Notes: generated by a model not told the origin, from the sequence alone. DNA of 7,530 nt from Alphaproteobacteria bacterium (GCA_026982585.1 JALSGW010000427.1:1-7530), one strand, 5' to 3'. Positions 1 through 6,250 are shown, numbered from the stretch's first letter. A program made the numbers and translations.

Positions 1-549
1 CAATCGCCCTGGAACCTGCGCACCGGGTTCCGGCTCGGTGCCCCGGCCCGACAGCGCTTCTCCTGGTGGGGAGCGGAGGGGGAAGAGGTGTGGCGCGCCG
101 AAGCCGAGGGCGGCGGCTGGCGCATCACCGGCGGCGGCCGGTCGCTTCGGGTGAGCTGGATCCGACTCGACGGCACCCGGGTGCTCTTCGGGGTGCCCGG
201 GGAGGGCCCGCGCGGCTTCAGCGCCTGGTTGCACGAAGGGGAGTCGATCACCGTCGCCTGCGGCAGCGAGCGGGCCACCTTCGCTCTCGATGCCGGCTCG
301 CGTACCGGCGGCGAGAGCGCCGGCGGCGAGCGCATCCTGAGAGCACCCCTTCCCGGCCGCATCGTCGCGGTGCCGGCCGAGGAGGGCGCGCGGGTGCGGC
401 GCGGCATGGCGGTGGTGGTGCTCGAGGCGATGAAAATGGAGCAGCGCTTGTCCGCACCCTTTGACGGGTGCCTCGTCGAGGTGCGGGTGCAACCCGGCGA
501 CCAGGTGGAGGAAGGAGCCGTGCTCGCGGTGCTGGAGCCGGAATCGTGA
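1..549 (+). CDS. 3-methylcrotonyl-CoA carboxylase alpha subunit, C-terminal part (5' end outside window)
   Basis: The reading frame is open from base 1 and gives the last 182 residues of a biotin-dependent acyl-CoA carboxylase alpha subunit. The full enzyme carboxylates 3-methylcrotonyl-CoA to 3-methylglutaconyl-CoA in leucine degradation, using ATP, bicarbonate and a beta subunit. The fragment opens with SPWNLRTGFRLG, resembling the segment that leads into the region linking biotin carboxylase to the carrier domain in this family. It ends in a biotinyl carrier domain with VVLEAMKMEQRLSAPFDG; the biotinylated lysine is encoded at 433-435. The usual upstream biotin carboxylase and ATP-grasp domains lie outside the window. 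The GTGA overlap with a hydroxymethylglutaryl-CoA lyase supports methylcrotonyl- over propionyl-CoA specificity. Geranyl-CoA carboxylase remains a possible alternative. The carboxylase family is certain; substrate specificity is inferred from context. Confidence 0.9.
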   Translation, partial: QSPWNLRTGFRLGAPARQRFSWWGAEGEEVWRAEAEGGGWRITGGGRSLRVSWIRLDGTRVLFGVPGEGPRGFSAWLHEGESITVACGSERATFALDAGSRTGGESAGGERILRAPLPGRIVAVPAEEGARVRRGMAVVVLEAMKMEQRLSAPFDGCLVEVRVQPGDQVEEGAVLAVLEPES

Positions 550-1496
550 GGCTGGGCGCCTGTCCGTATCCGGGGCTGCCCGAGCGGGTCGAGGTGGTGG
601 AGGTGGGACCCCGCGACGGGCTCCAGAACGAGCCCCGTGCGGTTCCCGCCGAGGCGCGGGCGCGGCTCGTGCGCGAGCTGGCCGCGGCCGGGTTGGGCCG
701 CATCGAGGCGGGGGCCTTCGTGGCGCCGCGCTGGGTGCCGCAGATGGCGGATGCGGAACGGCTGTTCCAGGAACTCGCCGACGCCGGCCTTAAAGCCGTC
801 CGCCTCTCGGCGCTGGTGCCCAACCTCAAGGGTCTCGAGCGGGCGCTCGCCTCCGGGGTGCGGGAGGTGGCGGTGTTCGCCGCCGCATCGGAGAGCTTCT
901 CCCGCCGCAACCTCAACGCCTCCATCGGAGACAGCCTGGCCCGCTACCGGCCGGTGGTGGCCGAGGCGCGCGCACAGGGCCTCAGGGTGCGGGGTTACGT
1001 CTCCTGCATCGGCGGCTGTCCCTACGAGGGGGAGGTGGACCCGGCCAGGGTGGCGGCGGTGGCGGACGCCCTCTACCGCATGGGCTGCGAGGAAATCGCC
1101 CTCGGTGACACCATCGGCACCGCCACCCCGGGGCGCATCCGCAAGGTGGTGCTGGCCTGTTCGGCCCGCCTGCCCAAAGAGGCGCTCGCGCTCCACCTGC
1201 ACGACACCTACGGCCAGGCCCTGGCCAACGCCTTCGCCGGCCTGATGCTCGGGATCCGCGTCTTCGACGCCGCGATCGGCGGGCTCGGCGGATGTCCCTA
1301 CGCGCCCGGTGCGGCGGGCAATCTCGCCACCGAGGATCTTCTCTACCTGCTGGATGGCCTCGGCATCCACACCGGAGTGGACCGGGATCGGCTGCGGAAC
1401 GCCCTGCTTTTGATCCGCGACGAGCTCGGCCTCGCCCTGCGCTCGCGGGTCGCCCGCACCATGCTCGCCGATCCCGCGCCCCCGACCTCGGCCTAA
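546..1496 (+). CDS. Hydroxymethylglutaryl-CoA lyase
   Basis: This enzyme cleaves HMG-CoA to acetyl-CoA and acetoacetate, the last step of leucine degradation. The GTG start at 546 overlaps the upstream stop by 4 bases and has GGAG at 534-537, 8 bases upstream. It gives 316 residues, normal for the family, and puts the conserved VEVGPRDGLQNE at 18-29. A longer frame opening at 468 would only add arginine-rich sequence from the neighbouring gene's other frame. Visible active-site features are R23 and D24, E54 in RIEAGAFVAPRWVPQMAD, the metal ligands H217 and H219 in LHLHDTYGQALAN, and the catalytic cysteine C250 in GLGGCPYAPGAAGNLATED with N259. Further family blocks are ASESFSRRNLNASI and SCIGGCPYEGE. 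The GAF after E54 differs slightly from the commoner TSF. It is translationally coupled to the carboxylase subunit. No terminator is visible after its stop, which overlaps the converging permease stop. Confidence 0.96.
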   Translation: MRLGACPYPGLPERVEVVEVGPRDGLQNEPRAVPAEARARLVRELAAAGLGRIEAGAFVAPRWVPQMADAERLFQELADAGLKAVRLSALVPNLKGLERALASGVREVAVFAAASESFSRRNLNASIGDSLARYRPVVAEARAQGLRVRGYVSCIGGCPYEGEVDPARVAAVADALYRMGCEEIALGDTIGTATPGRIRKVVLACSARLPKEALALHLHDTYGQALANAFAGLMLGIRVFDAAIGGLGGCPYAPGAAGNLATEDLLYLLDGLGIHTGVDRDRLRNALLLIRDELGLALRSRVARTMLADPAPPTSA

Positions 1497-1505
1497 CGCC
1501 AGGCC
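1490..1505. repeat. Short inverted repeat over the converging stop codons
   Basis: GGCCT at 1490-1494 and AGGCC at 1501-1505 are perfect 5-base arms around a 6-base loop. They span the overlapping stop codons of the lyase (TAA, 1494-1496) and the permease (TAG on the minus strand, 1493-1495). No T run follows on either strand, so this is not a standard intrinsic terminator. It may be chance in GC-rich DNA, or a weak pause or RNA-end structure. Confidence 0.25.
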
Positions 1506-2281
1506 AAAAGCCGCCGCTCGAGGGCGCCGATCAGACCGGAGACGGCGAGGCCCAGCACCGACAGCAGCACCACCCCGGCCAAAAGCTGGTCGGTGCGCAT
1601 GAGATTGCCCGCCTGCAGCACCAGCGCGCCGATGCCGTACTGCGCCCCGATCATCTCCGCCGCAACCAGCAACACCAGGGCGATCGAGGAGGAGATGCGG
1701 GCTCCCGCCAGGATCCCGGGAAGCGCTCCCGGAAAGAGAATTTTCCACACGATGGCGAACGGGCCGAGACCGAAACTCTGCCCCATGCGGACCAGCGAGC
1801 GCGGCACCTGGTCCACCCCGGCGTAGGTGTTGATCACCGTGGGAAAGAAGGTGCCGAGGGCGATGGTGGCCACCTTCGAGGGCTCGCCGATCCCGAACCA
1901 GAGGATGAACAACGGCAGGAGCGCGATCTTGGGGATGGGGAACAGGGCCGCCACCAGGGGCACGCCGAGGCTGCGGAACACCGAGAACATGCCGATCAGA
2001 AACCCGAACACCAGCCCCGCTGCGGTGCCGAGCCACCAGCCCCACAGCAGCCGCAGGAGGCTCGCTTGCAGGTGGCGCACGAGCTCGCCGCTTTGGGCGA
2101 GCTCAACAAGAGCCCCCACCACCGCGCTCGGTGCAGGCAGCAACAGGGGCGAGCCGAATCCCGCGCGCAGCGCCAGCTCCCAGGCCGCCAGCAGCAGGAG
2201 GAAGAAGGGCGGAGCGAGGCCGCGGATGCGCCGCGGCTGAAATCCCCGCCCCCGCCAGGGGACCGGCCGGCGCTCAGCCAT
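1493..2281 (-). CDS. ABC transporter permease, SsuC/TauC-like family
   Basis: This is the inner-membrane channel subunit of an importer, 262 residues, typical for nitrate/sulfonate/taurine-type permeases. About six hydrophobic segments can be read, near residues 23-37, 80-101, 107-128, 137-156, 187-210 and 232-256. The ATPase-contacting EAA-like loop is at about 167-192, ending FPGALPGILAGARIS, and is followed by the family-typical AAEMIGAQYGIGALVLQAG. The ATG at 2281 overlaps the ATPase stop by 8 bases. It has GGAGG 9 bases upstream inside the ATPase gene, indicating translational coupling. It is the last gene of the importer operon and its stop overlaps the convergent lyase stop. The arginine-rich first 20 residues are probably cytoplasmic. 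The family is clear, but the ligand cannot be read from the permease. Confidence 0.93.
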   Translation of the reverse strand: MAERRPVPWRGRGFQPRRIRGLAPPFFLLLLAAWELALRAGFGSPLLLPAPSAVVGALVELAQSGELVRHLQASLLRLLWGWWLGTAAGLVFGFLIGMFSVFRSLGVPLVAALFPIPKIALLPLFILWFGIGEPSKVATIALGTFFPTVINTYAGVDQVPRSLVRMGQSFGLGPFAIVWKILFPGALPGILAGARISSSIALVLLVAAEMIGAQYGIGALVLQAGNLMRTDQLLAGVVLLSVLGLAVSGLIGALERRLLAWR

Positions 2282-3053
2282 CCCGGCGCACCTCCAGCTC
2301 CCGATCGGCCGCCCGCACCTCGTCGGCGATCAGATCCCAGATGCGCTTCTTGAGGCGGAGCAGATATTCGGCGTATCGGGGATGCTCCCGCTCGGCCAAA
2401 GGCACCTCCACCTCCAACACCGCCCTGATCCGCCCCGGGCGGCGGGAGAGCACACAGATCCGGTCCGCGATACGCACCGCCTCGTCGAGATTGTGGGTGA
2501 CGTAGAGGGTGGTGGTGCGATGGCGCTGCCAGAGGGCGAGGAACTCCTCCATGAGCAGCTCCCGGGTCTGGGCGTCGAGGGCGGAGAGCGGCTCGTCCAT
2601 TAACAGCACCGCCGGCCGCACCGCGAGCGCCCGGGCGATTCCCACCCGTTGCCGCATGCCCCCGGAGAGCTCGCGGGGAAAGGCGCGGGCGAACTCGGAA
2701 AGCCCCGCCTGGGCCAGCACCTCCCGCACCCGCTCCCGGCGCACCCGGCGCGAAAGCCGGCCTTCGAGCACAAGGGCCACGTTGCCCGCCACGGTGCGCC
2801 AGGGCAAAAGCGCGAAGTCCTGGAAGACGAAGGTCAGGGGATTGAGGCAGCCCTCCGGCGGCGCCCCCTCGAGCAGCACCCGCCCGCGCAGCGGACGCAG
2901 CAGACCGCCCGCGATGAACAACAGGGTCGACTTGCCGCAGCCGGAGGGGCCGACGATGGCGAGCCGCTCGCCGCTGTCCACCGCCAAGCGGATGTCCTCG
3001 AGGACCACGAGCTCGCCATAGCGGTGACCGATGTCCTCGAGGATCAGCCGCAC
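2274..3053 (-). CDS. ABC transporter ATP-binding protein, SsuB/TauB-like family
   Basis: This cytoplasmic ATPase powers the adjacent importer; it is 259 residues long. All nucleotide-binding motifs are intact: Walker A GPSGCGKST (35-43), Q-loop with Q78 in FVFQDFALLPW, signature LSGGMRQRVGIARAL (129-143), Walker B VLLMDEP (149-155) with catalytic E154, D-loop SALD, and switch histidine H187 in VTHNLDEA. The C-terminal stretch PLAEREHPRYAEYLLRLKKRIWDLI matches the short tail of the nitrate/sulfonate/taurine ATPases, not a sugar-importer regulatory domain. The GTG at 3053 is the first start after an in-frame stop and gives the normal family N-terminus MRLILEDIGHRYGE. No good Shine-Dalgarno sequence is visible. 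An ATG at 3058 is out of frame. It begins 6 bases after the binding-protein stop, so it is probably translated by re-initiation or coupling. Confidence 0.95.
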   Translation of the reverse strand: MRLILEDIGHRYGELVVLEDIRLAVDSGERLAIVGPSGCGKSTLLFIAGGLLRPLRGRVLLEGAPPEGCLNPLTFVFQDFALLPWRTVAGNVALVLEGRLSRRVRRERVREVLAQAGLSEFARAFPRELSGGMRQRVGIARALAVRPAVLLMDEPLSALDAQTRELLMEEFLALWQRHRTTTLYVTHNLDEAVRIADRICVLSRRPGRIRAVLEVEVPLAEREHPRYAEYLLRLKKRIWDLIADEVRAADRELEVRRDG

Positions 3054-3059
3054 GGCATA

Positions 3060-4079
3060 CTAGCGCTTGGGGATGTTGAAGTGGCCTTCGATGAAGCTCA
3101 GGTCGAGGATGTCCTCCGCCCGCACCGACGCGTCCACCAGCCCCTGGCGCTGGAACCATTCGAGGATCGCGTAGACCGACCCGACATCAAGCCGTCCCAG
3201 GGGATCGATGTAGGGCGCGCCGTTGAGGATCGCCTCCCGGCTCGCCTTGGTGTACTTCTGGATGATCGGAATGAGCGCTTCCGCCTTCTCCCCGAACACC
3301 CGCCGGCCGTTTGCGTCGACCTGGTTGAAGGCCTCGTTGTAGTCGGTCGCGGCGCGCTGATAGGCGCGCACGAATTTCTCCACCACCTCGCGCCGCTCCA
3401 TCACGTTGCGGGTGGAGGTGAACAGACCGCCGAGCTGATAGGGGGTGTACTCGTGCACCCAGCCGATGATGCGGGCTTCGCCCCGGGCCGCGAGCGGCTT
3501 GGTGATGTGGGCGGGCAGGATGATGGCGTCCACCTGACCGGTCTTCACCGCCGCGATCATCGCCGGCACGTTCTGCAGCGGCACCAGCCGCACCTCGTCC
3601 AGCGCAAAACCGAGCTTGTCGGCCAGCAGACCGATCATGAGATGGAAGCTCGATCCGTACTGGGTCATGCCGAGGCTGCGGCCGGGGAACTGCTCGGGGC
3701 TGCGGAACCCGTCCTCCCAGGCCTGGTTCGAGACCACATAGGAAGAGAAGTCGAAGCCCGGTTCCTCGCGGCTCTGGGCGCCGATCACCTTGAGCGCCCC
3801 CTGCCCCGCCAGATTGAAAAAGCCGGCGGTGAAGGCGGTGACGCCGAAATCGGCATCCCCGGCGGCGATCGCCACCGCCACCGGCTGCGCCGCGCGGAAG
3901 AAGGAGAACTCGACCTCGAGCCCCTCCTCCGCGTAATACCCCTTCTCCTGGGCGATGAAGAGGGGCGAGGAGGAGACGAAGGTGAGCGCGGCGATGCGGA
4001 TCTTCTGCGCGGCGGCGGGCACGGCCCACAACAGCGCCGCGGCCGCGATCGCAAGACGCCATCCTCTCCACATACGCAT
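3060..4079 (-). CDS. ABC transporter periplasmic substrate-binding protein, NMT1/TauA-like family
   Basis: This is the ligand-binding subunit of the importer, 339 residues. The ATG at 4079 is chosen because AGGGAGG lies 5 bases upstream and it starts a classic Sec signal peptide: basic MRMWRGWR, a hydrophobic core at about 9-20, and VPAAAQ with probable cleavage after A24. An in-frame start at 4172 would bury that signal behind an arginine/glycine-rich tail, and an ATG at 4073 is a minor alternative. The mature part follows the NMT1/SsuA pattern: KIRIAAL, then SPLFIAQEKGYYAEEGLEVEF, a first-lobe GDADFGVTAF, the hinge region GRSLGMTQYGSS, and VKTGQVDAIILPA. The protein has no cysteine, so it lacks the CCCxC motif of THI5/ThiY-type pyrimidine-binding proteins. 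It is the first gene of a three-gene operon. The ligand is unknown; sulfonates, aromatic acids and other small organic anions are all possible. Confidence 0.92.
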   Translation of the reverse strand: MRMWRGWRLAIAAAALLWAVPAAAQKIRIAALTFVSSSPLFIAQEKGYYAEEGLEVEFSFFRAAQPVAVAIAAGDADFGVTAFTAGFFNLAGQGALKVIGAQSREEPGFDFSSYVVSNQAWEDGFRSPEQFPGRSLGMTQYGSSFHLMIGLLADKLGFALDEVRLVPLQNVPAMIAAVKTGQVDAIILPAHITKPLAARGEARIIGWVHEYTPYQLGGLFTSTRNVMERREVVEKFVRAYQRAATDYNEAFNQVDANGRRVFGEKAEALIPIIQKYTKASREAILNGAPYIDPLGRLDVGSVYAILEWFQRQGLVDASVRAEDILDLSFIEGHFNIPKR

Positions 4080-4105
4080 CTTTGCCTCCCTGACATGCCG
4101 GCCCC

Positions 4106-4133
4106 AGTCTAAGGCCCCGGGCGCCGTTGCCAA
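4106..4133 (-). promoter_or_regulatory. Candidate sigma70-like promoter of the ABC importer operon
   Basis: On the minus strand TTGGCA (4133-4128, five of six to TTGACA) is followed after 16 bases by TAGACT (4111-4106, four of six to TATAAT). The predicted start near 4099 leaves a leader of about 20 bases carrying the Shine-Dalgarno sequence of the binding-protein gene. Read by eye only. Confidence 0.45.
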
Positions 4134-4162
4134 GCCGGGGCGAAGCCGCCAGCCGCAGAGCC

Positions 4163-4192
4163 TTGCCAACAACCTTCCGAAGGATGTAGGCT
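4163..4192 (+). promoter_or_regulatory. Candidate promoter for the DUF2244 gene
   Basis: TTGCCA (4163-4168, five of six to TTGACA) is followed after 18 bases by TAGGCT (4187-4192, three of six to TATAAT). It is divergent from the importer promoter and about 50 bases upstream of the ATG at 4241. The spacer contains a small dyad, CCTTC-C-GAAGG. The -10 match is weak. Confidence 0.3.
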
Positions 4193-4240
4193 TACCGCCC
4201 GAGCGGCGGCCCGGGCGACCAGGGGACAGGACCAGCGGCC

Positions 4241-4726
4241 ATGAGCGCCATCCGCGAGCGGTTCGAGCCCTTCGAAGCGGTGCTCTATCCCAACCCGCCC
4301 CTGAGCACGCTGGGATTGGTGCTGCTGGTCGGGTTCATCCTCCTGCTCACGGTGCCCAGCGCCACCTTCTTCCTGCTCATCGGCGCCTGGCCGGTGACGG
4401 GGTTCTTCGGCCTCGAGGTGGCCATGCTGCTCACCGCCCTCCTGGTGGCGCGCAGGCGGGCGCGCATCTACGAGGTGGTCCGGCTCGATCCCTCCGGCCT
4501 CTACGTGGAGCGGATCGAGGCCTGTGGCCGGATCCGGCGCTGGCGGCTCGAGCCCTACTGGGCCCGGGTGGAGATCGAACAGCCGCCCCGCCCCGAGAGC
4601 CCGCTGTGGCTGCGAAGCCTCAACCAACGGCTCCAGATCGGCGCCTTCCTCACCCCGGAGGAGCGGCTCGCCTTCGCCCGCGCTCTCAAGCGCGCCCTCG
4701 CCCGCATGCGCACCGCCTTCCTCTAG
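4241..4726 (+). CDS. DUF2244 family membrane protein
   Basis: The 161-residue product fits the DUF2244 family of small proteobacterial membrane proteins, whose function is not established. The N-terminus FEAVLYPNPPLS resembles the usual family opening. Two membrane segments follow at about 23-45 and 50-70, with the family hallmark GAWPVTGFFGLEV at 48-60 in the second. The remaining 90 residues look cytoplasmic and soluble, with RIYEVVRLDPSGLYVER, EPYWARVEIE and the closing IGAFLTPEERLAFARALKRAL. The length is normal for the family. The Shine-Dalgarno sequence is poor (CAGG about 10 bases upstream), but no other start fits. It is a single gene between the divergent importer operon and an intergenic gap. 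Family members are often found near cytochrome oxidase genes, but none is visible here. Confidence 0.85.
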   Translation: MSAIRERFEPFEAVLYPNPPLSTLGLVLLVGFILLLTVPSATFFLLIGAWPVTGFFGLEVAMLLTALLVARRRARIYEVVRLDPSGLYVERIEACGRIRRWRLEPYWARVEIEQPPRPESPLWLRSLNQRLQIGAFLTPEERLAFARALKRALARMRTAFL

Positions 4727-4793
4727 GCTCAGGCGAAGCCCCGACCGCCCACGGCTCCCATCCGATCCCAGGCACCGCTCCTTCGGATCCCGT

Positions 4794-4808
4794 GTGATCC
4801 CGCATCAC
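4794..4808. repeat. Small dyad GTGAT-5-ATCAC
   Basis: Perfect 5-base arms around CCCGC lie about 65 bases upstream of the DUF4332 promoter candidate. The half-sites resemble those of CRP/FNR-type regulators. The spacing does not match the standard CRP (TGTGA-6-TCACA) or FNR (TTGAT-4-ATCAA) sites. A regulatory role is only a guess. Confidence 0.2.
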
Positions 4809-4846
4809 CAGAAGCAAGGGTGCAGGTCCCGATGACGACCCGCCGC

Positions 4847-4859
4847 CGCTCGGCGAGCG
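4847..4859. repeat. 13-base dyad CGCTCG-G-CGAGCG upstream of the DUF4332 promoter
   Basis: Perfect 6-base arms around a single central base end 11 bases before the -35 candidate at 4871. The position suits an activator or repressor site. A GC-only dyad in GC-rich DNA can also arise by chance. Confidence 0.25.
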
Positions 4860-4870
4860 ATCATCCCGGC

Positions 4871-4899
4871 TTGAGTCGCACGCCCGCTTAGCGTAGCAT
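4871..4899 (+). promoter_or_regulatory. Candidate sigma70-like promoter for the DUF4332 gene
   Basis: TTGAGT (4871-4876, four of six to TTGACA) is separated by exactly 17 bases from TAGCAT (4894-4899, four of six to TATAAT). This is the most A/T-containing stretch of an otherwise GC-rich gap. Transcription would start near 4906, leaving a leader of nearly 40 bases with AGGAGG. Confidence 0.45.
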
Positions 4900-4943
4900 G
4901 AGGCTATTGTAGTGACACCGAGTATGAGCAGGAGGGTCGGGCG

Positions 4944-5459
4944 ATGACCTTCCGGAATTCCGCCGCTCCCCAAGGGGAGGCGATTTCCGATTGCGCGGCC
5001 AACACCCGCGATTCCCTGCCGGTCGCAAGGTTGCGCGGCATCAGCCGCCTGCTGCGCCGCGTCCTCAAACGGGACGGCATCGTGAGCTGCGCCCAGCTGC
5101 TGCAGGCGCTCGGCACCCACAAGGCGCGCGCGGCGTTCGCAGGACGTTTCGGGATCTCCCTCGACGACCTCACCGCCCTGGTGCAGCGGGCGGATCTCGC
5201 CCGCATCCACGGGGTGGGCGCGGTGTTCGGGGAAATGCTCGAACAGCTCGAGGTGCGGGACGTGCAGACGCTGGCCGGCTGCGACGCCGACCGGCTCACG
5301 GTGCGGCTGCAACGGCTGCACCTCGAGCGCCGCACCGCCCGCCGCGCCCCCAACCGCGACGAGGTGCGGCACTGGATCCGCCAGGCTAGGAGCCTGCCGA
5401 TCCTGGTCACCTACCTCGCCGACAGCGCACCCAGTCCCAGCACCTCCGCCATGCTGTAG
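4944..5459 (+). CDS. DUF4332 (helix-hairpin-helix-like) domain protein
   Basis: The 171-residue product is chosen from ATG 4944, which has a full AGGAGG at 4930-4935, 8 bases upstream. The DUF4332 pattern is clear: an N-terminal helical repeat (about 27-80), then ADLARIHGVGAVFGEMLEQL at 83-102, whose IHGVG is a helix-hairpin-helix-like turn. After it come the second repeat VRDVQTLAGCDADRL and the closing APNRDEVRHWIRQARSLP (135-152). Such tandem HhH-like folds often bind nucleic acid or proteins, but the function of this family is not established. No signal peptide or membrane segment is seen. The last 19 or so residues lie beyond the domain. Their codons run antisense into the 3' end of dapB, giving a 49-base convergent overlap. 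The first 26 residues also look non-conserved. The domain call is good; the role is unknown. Confidence 0.82.
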   Translation: MTFRNSAAPQGEAISDCAANTRDSLPVARLRGISRLLRRVLKRDGIVSCAQLLQALGTHKARAAFAGRFGISLDDLTALVQRADLARIHGVGAVFGEMLEQLEVRDVQTLAGCDADRLTVRLQRLHLERRTARRAPNRDEVRHWIRQARSLPILVTYLADSAPSPSTSAML

Positions 5460-6226
5460 AGGCCGGGCGCGCGCCCCTGGAGCCAGCGCGCCGCCCGCAG
5501 CGCGCCGCGGGCGTAGATGGCGCGGTCGCTCGCCCGGTGCACGAGCTCGATGCGCTCGCCCGGGCCGGCGAACACCACGCTGTGGTCGCCCACCACATCC
5601 CCACCGCGCAGCACCGCAACACCGATCTGGCCCGCCGGCCGCGCGCCGACGATACCGGTGCGGGCGGTCACGAGCGCCTGCTCCACATCCACGCCGCGCG
5701 CCGCGGCAGCGGCCCGCGCGAGCGCCAGAGCGGTGCCGGAGGGCGCATCCACCTTGTGCCGGTGGTGGAACTCGGCGATCTCGATGTCGAACTCCTCGCC
5801 CAACACCTCCGCGGCGCGCGCCACCAGCGCCAGCAGCAGATTGACCCCCTGGCTCATGTTGGGCGCCCAGACCACCGGCACCCGCTTTGCCGCATCGTCA
5901 AGGCGCGCCCGCTGACGGTCGTCGAGCCCGGTGGTGCCGGCGACAAGCGCCGTCCCGGCCGCGGCGCACAGCTCCGCGTTCGCCGCCGTGGCCTCGGGGG
6001 TGGAGAAGTCGATCACCACCTCCGCCCGCCGGATCACCGACCCGGCATCGCCTTCCACCACCCGCCCCACGGGCGAGGCGCCGATCAAGGCGCCCAGATC
6101 CTGACCGATGAGGGGATGGCCCGGTCGTTCGAACCCCCCGACGAGCTCCAGATCCCGCTCGGCCGCAACCTCCCGCAACACGGCCCGGCCCATCCGGCCC
6201 GCACATCCGGCAACCGCGATCCTCAT
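5411..6226 (-). CDS. dapB: 4-hydroxy-tetrahydrodipicolinate reductase
   Basis: DapB reduces the dehydrated product of 4-hydroxy-tetrahydrodipicolinate to tetrahydrodipicolinate with NAD(P)H, in the diaminopimelate/lysine pathway in the cytoplasm. The 271 residues match the usual length. Key features are the Rossmann motif GCAGRMG (7-13), E33-R34 in GFERPGHPLIGQDLG at the site that contacts the cofactor ribose or phosphate in E. coli DapB (E38, R39), GTTG (97-100), APNMSQGVN (121-129), and the catalytic block HHRHKVDAPSGTAL. In that block H154 and K158 correspond to E. coli H159 and K163. The ATG at 6226 has GGAGG 6 bases upstream. The gene stands alone here, divergent from the FBP aldolase/phosphatase gene and convergent with the DUF4332 gene. 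No carA follows it downstream, unlike the dapB-carAB order seen in many gammaproteobacteria. Confidence 0.96.
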   Translation of the reverse strand: MRIAVAGCAGRMGRAVLREVAAERDLELVGGFERPGHPLIGQDLGALIGASPVGRVVEGDAGSVIRRAEVVIDFSTPEATAANAELCAAAGTALVAGTTGLDDRQRARLDDAAKRVPVVWAPNMSQGVNLLLALVARAAEVLGEEFDIEIAEFHHRHKVDAPSGTALALARAAAAARGVDVEQALVTARTGIVGARPAGQIGVAVLRGGDVVGDHSVVFAGPGERIELVHRASDRAIYARGALRAARWLQGRAPGLYSMAEVLGLGALSAR

Positions 6227-6250
6227 GACCCACCTCCAAGCCGCCTCCGC

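Larger units (their letters stand above)
4727..4943. other. Intergenic region without a supported gene
   Basis: These 217 bases separate the DUF2244 and DUF4332 genes. They hold three GATCCC copies (about 4764-4800), two small dyads (4794-4808 and 4847-4859), the promoter candidate at 4871-4899 and the AGGAGG ribosome binding site at 4930-4935. I see no hairpin with a T run, so no intrinsic terminator for the DUF2244 gene is evident. Confidence 0.6.

Noticed and set aside
468..1496. Longer version of the HMG-CoA lyase starting at 468.
   Set aside because: The extension is R/G/A-rich sequence from the other frame of the carboxylase gene. The GTG at 546 gives the usual family length and a coupled GTGA overlap.
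1292..2353. A 353-codon plus-strand open frame opposite the permease.
   Set aside because: The translation is dominated by Q, R, H and P, typical of antisense frames in GC-rich genes, and it covers a clear membrane permease.
1996..3159. A 387-codon minus-strand frame overlapping the ATPase and permease in another frame.
   Set aside because: It is an out-of-frame shadow rich in G, A, R and P. The ATPase motifs lie in the 2274-3053 frame.
2649..4112. A 487-codon open frame on the plus strand, longer than any accepted gene, antisense to the ATPase and binding protein.
   Set aside because: It is the mirror of two genes with complete family motifs. Its translation is low-complexity, rich in H, R, G and E, with no recognisable domain and no ribosome binding site. 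Long antisense frames are expected in GC-rich DNA.
3060..4172. Longer version of the substrate-binding protein starting at 4172.
   Set aside because: The extra 31 residues precede a well-formed signal peptide, and the best Shine-Dalgarno sequence is in front of 4079.
4196..4217. CGCCCG/CGGGCG hairpin in the leader of the DUF2244 gene, considered as a riboswitch or attenuator.
   Set aside because: It is a single 6-base stem with a 10-base loop, with no conserved riboswitch core and no U run.
4760..4800. Three GATCCC copies and an ATCCGA/TCGGAT pair.
   Set aside because: Spacing is irregular, the words are short and no following T run makes a terminator. Chance in GC-rich sequence is likely.
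4832..4891. A 19-residue small open frame (MTTRRRSASDHPGLS...) in the gap before the DUF4332 gene.
   Set aside because: It lies upstream of the likely transcription start and has only a weak AGG in front. There is no sign of leader-peptide structure or attenuation.
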